Both the position numbers and the translations under genes were made by a program. DNA of 10,377 nt, from contig URVF01000041.1 of assembly GCA_900551185.1 (NCBI GenBank), positions 1-10,377 of the forward strand, read 5' to 3'. This DNA comes from an uncultured Collinsella sp. Its GTDB lineage: Bacteria; Actinomycetota; Coriobacteriia; Coriobacteriales; Coriobacteriaceae. How positions within the stretch are numbered: the stretch's first letter is position 1; the number at the start of each line of letters is the position of its first letter. Shown here piece after piece: positions 6,538 through 10,377 of this stretch. The notes under the pieces are model-generated. The model saw only the letters and a list, made by a program, of their open reading frames with translations. It did not search any database and had not been told where the DNA came from.

Positions 6538-6566
6538 AGGACCCCTTTCCTGCGCTCGAATCGCGC

Positions 6567-7367
6567 CTAAACAAGTTGAAGATTGATGACGATGACGCAG
6601 ATGGGCAGCAACGCCGTCACCACCGCCGCCAACGCATCGCCGCGGCCAAATGCAAGCGCATGCAGACGTGTGCGGCCCTGCTCGCCATGATAGCAACGGG
6701 CATCCATGGCGGCAGACAGCGTTTCGGCATGACGAAACACGCCCGTGAACAGCGGAATCGCCACACTGCCGAGCATACGCACGCCACCGAGCGGGCCTCC
6801 CGTCACGCGCGCACCGCGGCTCGCCTGCGCATCGGCCGTCTGCTTCATCTCGGTGGCAAACTGCGGCATAAAGCGCAGCGCGATACCCATGATCATGCCG
6901 AGCTCGTGCGCAGGAAGTCCCACACGCGCAAACGGCGCGAGCAGGCGTTCAAAGCCCGCGGTGAGGTCGAGCGTCGGTGTGGTGAGCGTGATAGCGCTCA
7001 TACCGGCCATCATCAAGGTCAGGCGGCACGTCATAAAGGCGGCGGAATGCAGCGAGCCCTCGCTTATCTGCAAAAAGCCGAGCTGCCACAGAATGCGCCC
7101 GCTCTGGTCGGAAAACAGGTTGAGCACCGCGACCACCGCGACAATCGCCAGCAGCGGTGCCATCGATGACAGGACGCGACGAGCCGGCACCCGGGACACG
7201 GCATAGATCAGGACAACGAAGATTGCGATCGGGACCAGTCCGCGGAAGCTGCTGACCGTGAGCGTCGTGATCAGAAACACAAAGCCCAAGAGCAACTTAG
7301 TTCGCGGGTCCAGGCGGTGGATTGCACTATAGCCGGGATAGTAGCTACCAAACGAAAACGCCTCCAT
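6567..7367 (-). CDS. ecfT: ECF transporter transmembrane component EcfT
   Basis: EcfT is the membrane scaffold of energy-coupling factor importers. It links the ATPase to the substrate-binding S component, here RibU. The 266-aa protein has an N-terminal membrane bundle (hydrophobic stretches near 24-38, 43-58, 67-85 and 108-130), a long cytoplasmic coupling region and a final membrane helix (243-264). The two coupling-helix motifs are visible: ASRGA (182-186) and AMDARCYHG (220-228), matching the family's A-R-G pattern, with Cys in place of the usual Gly in the second. Its ATG overlaps the ecfA stop (TAATG), and its GGAGGG binding site lies inside ecfA, so translation is coupled. A CbiQ-type subunit for another vitamin is possible by fold alone, but the operon argues for riboflavin. 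Confidence 0.93.
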   Translation of the reverse strand: MEAFSFGSYYPGYSAIHRLDPRTKLLLGFVFLITTLTVSSFRGLVPIAIFVVLIYAVSRVPARRVLSSMAPLLAIVAVVAVLNLFSDQSGRILWQLGFLQISEGSLHSAAFMTCRLTLMMAGMSAITLTTPTLDLTAGFERLLAPFARVGLPAHELGMIMGIALRFMPQFATEMKQTADAQASRGARVTGGPLGGVRMLGSVAIPLFTGVFRHAETLSAAMDARCYHGEQGRTRLHALAFGRGDALAAVVTALLPICVIVINLQLV

Positions 7368-9271
7368 TAACAGCCCTCCTCTCGCGTGACCGTCTTGGAT
7401 TTAGCCTTGTCCGCGACGTTAGAAGGACCGTCCGAGCGACCGATTAGCAGGTCCACCAACTCGTCTGCCAGCGACTCAACCGTATAGAGGCCGTCAAAGC
7501 GCAGCGGCACGCCTGCCTTCGCAAGCGCCAGCGCCATGCGCTGAGCGGCAGGTACGCCCAAGCCGATTGATTTAAGCTCATCCGCATGCGCAAACACCTG
7601 AGCGGGCGTGCCCTCGGCAAACACCGCACCTTTGTTCATTACGACGATACGGTCGCAGCAATTGGCCAGGTCATCCATGCTGTGCGAAACCATGACGACG
7701 GTCAGGCCATCGCGGTAAAGTCGATCGATGAGCTCCAAGAAATCACTGCGCGCCGCCGGATCGAGCCCCGCCATGGGCTCATCGAGCACCAGGACTTCGG
7801 GCTCCATGGCGAGCACGCCGGCGAATGCCACGCGCCGTTGCTGACCGCCCGAAAGCTCAAAGGGGCTCTTGTCGCCGACCGTGGCCAGGTCGAGGCCCGC
7901 GCGCGCGAGCGATGACTCAACGCGGCGGGCAACCTCGGCCTGCGACAAGCCAAGGTTACGCGGACCAAATGCCACGTCCTGTGCCACGGTCTCGGCAAAC
8001 AGCTGACGCTCTGGATACTGAAACACCACACCGACCTTTGCCTTAACCGCGGCGGCATCTTTCTTGTTTGCCAGGTCGAGCCCCAATGCGTAAACGGAAC
8101 CCTCCTGGGGACGAATCAGACCGTTGAGATGCTGAACCAGCGTCGACTTACCCGAACCGGTATGGCCCGCAAGGCCCAGGAACTCGCCACGACGCACCGT
8201 TAGCGACACATCACGCAACGCCCAGGGGCTGCTCGGGTCGTTGCCCCAGAGGGCCTGTTTGTTCGATGCACCCTCGGCGGCTAAGCGCTTGTGCCAACGG
8301 CGACGCTCGCGGGCGCTCAGCGAATAGCTATACGAAAGGTGCGAAATCTCGATGACGGGCTGCAGCGCGTCTGCGCCATCGATTGCAGAGGAGACGTTGT
8401 CGGGAATACGAGGATCAGATGCGAAAGGCCGTCCGGCGATGCCTGTCCTACTCCGCTCGGCATAAACCTGCGCTATATCGGCAACCATATCCGCCTCGCG
8501 CACTTTCGCGCAAATGGGCACGCCCTTCGCGCAAAGCGCCCTGCCAAGACAGCACGATGCCGGCATATCCAGGTTCAGCCGCGCGAGTTCGTCCGCCTGC
8601 GTCAAGATTTCATCGGGAGTACCGAGCATGGCAACGCGGCCCGCTTGGAAGACAGCAACGCGATCGGCCTCGGCGGCCTCTTCCATAAAGTGCGTAATCA
8701 TCACGATGGTCATGCCGCGTTCGTGCAGCGCGTGACAGGCCTTCATGAGGCCCTTGCGCCCGCGCGGATCGAGCATCGAGGACGCCTCGTCCAAAATGAG
8801 CACGCGCGGCTCCATGGCGAGCACGCCGGCAAGCGCCACGCGCTGCTTTTGTCCGCCCGAGAGAGCGTGGGTCTCGTGGCGCTCAAAGCCCACCAGACCC
8901 ACGGCCTTTAGCGCCTCGCGCACGCGCTGCGCGATCTGGGCCGATTCGACCCCTAAGTTCTCGGGACCAAACGCAACATCGTCCTCGACAAGCGTCGCCA
9001 CAAGCTGGTCGTCGGGATTCTGGAACACCATGCCCGCAGTCGAGCGGATATCGTAGACCAGCTCGGGATCGGACGCGTCCATGCCGTTGACGCACACCGT
9101 TCCCGCATCGGGCTGCAGCAGCGCGTTCAAATGCTTGGCAAACGTCGACTTGCCCGACCCGTTTCCGCCGAGGATGCAGAAAAACTCGCCGTCCTCGATG
9201 TTCAGATCAACGCAATCGAGCGCCGGCACGACACCGTCATAGCTAAAGGAAACGCCCCGACACTCAATCAT
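7367..9271 (-). CDS. ecfA: Fused double-domain ECF ATPase (EcfA1-EcfA2)
   Basis: A single 634-aa protein carries both ATPase halves of an ECF importer, normally two genes. Half 1: Walker A GGNGSGKST (35-43), Q-loop FQNPDDQL with Q84, signature LSGGQKQR (137-144), Walker B ending D161-E162 with SSMLDP, and H194. Half 2: Walker A GHTGSGKST (369-377), FQYPERQLF with Q418, LSGGQQRR (473-480), D497-E498 with AGLDP, and H530. Half 1 is EcfA1-like, half 2 EcfA2-like; all catalytic residues are present in both. A linker joins them at about 260-305, and half 2 carries an insert near 319-349 containing ARERRRWHKRL. The start at 9271 overlaps the ribU stop as ATGA. Sequence alone cannot say whether it serves RibU only or additional S components elsewhere. 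Confidence 0.95.
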   Translation of the reverse strand: MIECRGVSFSYDGVVPALDCVDLNIEDGEFFCILGGNGSGKSTFAKHLNALLQPDAGTVCVNGMDASDPELVYDIRSTAGMVFQNPDDQLVATLVEDDVAFGPENLGVESAQIAQRVREALKAVGLVGFERHETHALSGGQKQRVALAGVLAMEPRVLILDEASSMLDPRGRKGLMKACHALHERGMTIVMITHFMEEAAEADRVAVFQAGRVAMLGTPDEILTQADELARLNLDMPASCCLGRALCAKGVPICAKVREADMVADIAQVYAERSRTGIAGRPFASDPRIPDNVSSAIDGADALQPVIEISHLSYSYSLSARERRRWHKRLAAEGASNKQALWGNDPSSPWALRDVSLTVRRGEFLGLAGHTGSGKSTLVQHLNGLIRPQEGSVYALGLDLANKKDAAAVKAKVGVVFQYPERQLFAETVAQDVAFGPRNLGLSQAEVARRVESSLARAGLDLATVGDKSPFELSGGQQRRVAFAGVLAMEPEVLVLDEPMAGLDPAARSDFLELIDRLYRDGLTVVMVSHSMDDLANCCDRIVVMNKGAVFAEGTPAQVFAHADELKSIGLGVPAAQRMALALAKAGVPLRFDGLYTVESLADELVDLLIGRSDGPSNVADKAKSKTVTREEGC

Positions 9272-9858
9272 GCGCGGCCTTTGACCTGGTCCTTTTTAGG
9301 CGTGATGAGATTAGAGACCGCCTTGTACACCGCCAGCGTCAACACCGAGTTGAGCACGGTCTTGATGAGGTTGAACGGCAGCACGGCGGGAATCATGAGC
9401 GGGGCGATCACATCGACCGAGCCATACCAGAACCATACGCCGATGGTCAGGTTCGCGACCATGGACAGCGCCGTAGCGGCAATGACGCCGAGCACCAGGC
9501 CAATCACGGCACCCTTATAGGTATGCATCTTCTGATAGACGATAGCCGCGGGCAGAATATAGCCCATCGTGGCAACCAAGTTCATAAGCGCGCCGACCCA
9601 GTCGCCCGTGGTAAGCGCATGGATAACGATCGCCATAGCGGCAACAGCGGTACCGGCACCGGGGCCATATGCAAACCCACACACCATCGCCGGCACCAGC
9701 GACGGGTCGTAGGTCAAAAACGGCGCCGAAGGAAGGATGGGCAGCTGCACGTACATAAACAGGGCACCCAAGGCGCACATCAACGCCATGGTAACGAGCT
9801 GTTTGGTGCTCCACCTATTCGTGTTCTCAAAATGGATATGCTGCGACTGTTCAGACAT
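9268..9858 (-). CDS. ribU: Riboflavin ECF transporter S component RibU
   Basis: RibU is the membrane protein that captures riboflavin and docks on EcfT-EcfA. At 196 aa with about six hydrophobic segments (roughly 19-38, 54-65, 69-82, 88-108, 115-143, 158-184) it has normal size. FLTYDPSLVPAM (47-58) matches the RibU substrate-loop pattern, and PFNLIKTVLNS (161-171) is a family helix. The FMN riboswitch directly upstream is independent support. I take ATG 9858, which has AGGTG 6 bases upstream. The longer frame from 9879 starts inside riboswitch P1 and has no binding site. The stop overlaps the ecfA start. Expression should fall when FMN is plentiful. Confidence 0.94.
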   Translation of the reverse strand: MSEQSQHIHFENTNRWSTKQLVTMALMCALGALFMYVQLPILPSAPFLTYDPSLVPAMVCGFAYGPGAGTAVAAMAIVIHALTTGDWVGALMNLVATMGYILPAAIVYQKMHTYKGAVIGLVLGVIAATALSMVANLTIGVWFWYGSVDVIAPLMIPAVLPFNLIKTVLNSVLTLAVYKAVSNLITPKKDQVKGRA

Positions 9859-9870
9859 AAGATCACCTGC
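9859..9870 (-). promoter_or_regulatory. ribU: ribU ribosome binding site, within predicted switch helix
   Basis: The minus strand reads GCAGGTG then ATCTT before ATG 9858. AGGTG is the Shine-Dalgarno. All seven bases of GCAGGTG (9870-9864) can pair with CACTTGC at 10065-10059 (one G-U pair), which lies just 5' of the riboswitch aptamer. The site touches P1 with no gap. Confidence 0.7.
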
Positions 9871-10053
9871 CTCTTTCATCCGGACTCTAACCGTTGGTAC
9901 TGGAATCTCACCAGTTCAGCCGGCATGCGAACCAACGCACACACGGGTCGCGGACTCATCGGCTCGATCGCAGGCATCTCACCTGCGCCACGGCGTCCCT
10001 TTGACACCGCCCGATTTACCGCCAGTGGGGAATTTCACCCCGCCCTGAAACAG
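9871..10053 (-). ncRNA. FMN riboswitch (RFN element)
   Basis: On the minus strand the conserved RFN blocks appear in order: AGGGCGGGGTGAAATTCCCC (P2 hairpin), GGCGGTAA, GAGTCCGCGA, a TGGTGAGATTCCAGTACC hairpin, AACGGT and AGAGTCCGGATG. P1 is CTGTTTC (10053-10047) with GAAAGAG (9877-9871), six of seven bases paired. P3 is enlarged: ATCGG/CCGAT (10015-10011 with 9962-9958) closes a junction holding two 6-bp hairpins (9992-10008 and 9969-9987). Binding of FMN should stabilise P1 and lower expression of the flavin operon. The RBS follows immediately, so translational control is more likely than termination. Confidence 0.95.
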
Positions 10054-10054
10054 C

Positions 10055-10133
10055 AACTGCAAGTGTAGCACGGGCAGGTTTTCGCGCAAGTATGCCAAGG
10101 GTAATTTATGGTGGGGATCAGTTGCCGTAACAA
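10055..10133 (-). promoter_or_regulatory. Candidate promoters of the flavin operon
   Basis: There are two options on the minus strand. Distal: TTGTTA (10133-10128), 19-bp spacer, TAAATT (10108-10103), start near 10096. Proximal: TTGCGC, 16-bp spacer, extended -10 TGC-TACACT ending at 10062, start near 10055. Only the distal one would include the CACTTGC strand (10065-10059) needed for RBS pairing. Neither is a strong match. Confidence 0.3.
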
Positions 10134-10307
10134 CCACGTTCCCCACCCATCCCAAAGTAACGCGCCTTTCGCGCAAAGCGCGAAACAGCGAAGGGGACAC
10201 GTATCCCTATCAACCACGTCCTTCTCCGCCCGCCGACCTCAAGGCCGTAAACGCAGGGAATCCGGGGGCGTGACGGGGTTTCTCTCCGGAACATTCCGCA
10301 GGACGCA
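10134..10307. other. Gene-free region upstream of the flavin operon
   Basis: I see no convincing gene. It holds a perfect hairpin TTTCGCGC-AAA-GCGCGAAA (10167-10185). The 9-mer CAACCACGT occurs at 10131-10139 and 10211-10219, 80 bp apart. The open frame here begins in adapter sequence and is false. Confidence 0.5.
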
Positions 10308-10346
10308 AAGAGGCTCCGCAGCGCGAAGCGCGATGCGGAGCCTCTT
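10308..10346. terminator. Terminator-like hairpin cut by contig end
   Basis: A perfect 13-bp stem, AAGAGGCTCCGCA (10308-10320) with TGCGGAGCCTCTT (10334-10346), has a 13-base loop that can itself form GCGC-GAA-GCGC. On the minus strand CTCTTTG follows, a short T-run, so it may end a minus-strand gene to the right. The plus-side continuation is lost at the adapter. Confidence 0.65.
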
Positions 10347-10377
10347 CTGTCTCTTATACACATCTCCGAGCCCACGA
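10347..10377. other. Nextera Tn5 adapter, right end (sequencing artefact)
   Basis: CTGTCTCTTATACACATCT (10347-10365) is the reverse complement of the Tn5 mosaic end, followed by CCGAGCCCACGA, the reverse complement of the same read-2 adapter seen at the left. Its minus-strand translation gives the known contaminant peptide SEMCIRDR. Confidence 0.98.

Noticed and set aside
6538..6696. N-terminal extension of the first PNPOx-like gene to position 6696
   Set aside because: The extension would overlap ecfT and encode Cys/Arg/Gly-rich sequence unlike the family; a good ribosome binding site precedes 6537.
9859..9879. Earlier ATG for ribU at 9879
   Set aside because: That ATG is part of the conserved 3' end of the FMN aptamer (GGATGAAAGAG) and has no ribosome binding site.
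10118..10346. Minus-strand 85-aa open frame at the right end
   Set aside because: Its start codon lies in the adapter and the rest runs through hairpins and spacer DNA without any protein signature.
1..10377. Inverted Tn5 mosaic ends at both termini, looking like a composite transposon
   Set aside because: They are joined to Nextera read-2 adapter sequence at the exact contig ends and there is no transposase, so they are library artefacts.

Overview
The window is a 10.4 kb metagenome-style contig, about 60% GC over its genes. It probably comes from a gut coriobacterium (Collinsella-like). That rests on base composition, protein style and the argC-argJ-argB-argD order; no rRNA or marker gene is present to prove it. 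Both ends are untrimmed Nextera (Tn5 tagmentation) adapter, so native DNA runs from 38 to 10346. Every convincing gene is on the minus strand, so the window reads biologically from right to left.

Right end (10066-10346): no gene. It holds two strong hairpins, one a perfect 13-bp terminator-like stem cut off by the adapter, and possible promoters. Next (9864-10065) is a clear FMN riboswitch. Sequence just outside the aptamer can pair across P1 with the ribosome binding site of the next gene, which suggests translational control. The riboswitch leads a tight flavin cluster: ribU (riboflavin S component), a fused two-domain EcfA ATPase, ecfT, and two tandem paralogous FMN-binding split-barrel proteins. 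Stop/start overlaps (ATGA, TAATG) and short gaps make this look like one five-gene operon. It closes at a strong intrinsic terminator (5519-5581). Together these would make a dedicated riboflavin importer co-expressed with two probable flavin-using proteins.

Centre to left (5482-472): an arginine (ornithine) biosynthesis cluster, argC-argJ-argB-argD. It converts N-acetylglutamate to ornithine, with ArgJ recycling the acetyl group. Upstream of argC is a textbook pair of ArgR operator boxes, 18 bp each with a 3-bp gap. A strong intrinsic terminator lies inside the cluster between argC and argJ, so argC and argJBD may be expressed at different levels. No argA, argE, argF, argG, argH or argR is present.

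Left end (38-471): AT-rich and gene-free. It contains a plus-strand terminator, a fragment resembling the 3' half of a tRNA, a pair of 33-bp imperfect inverted repeats enclosing 151 bp of AT-rich DNA (possibly a small non-coding mobile element), and two further hairpins just downstream of argD.
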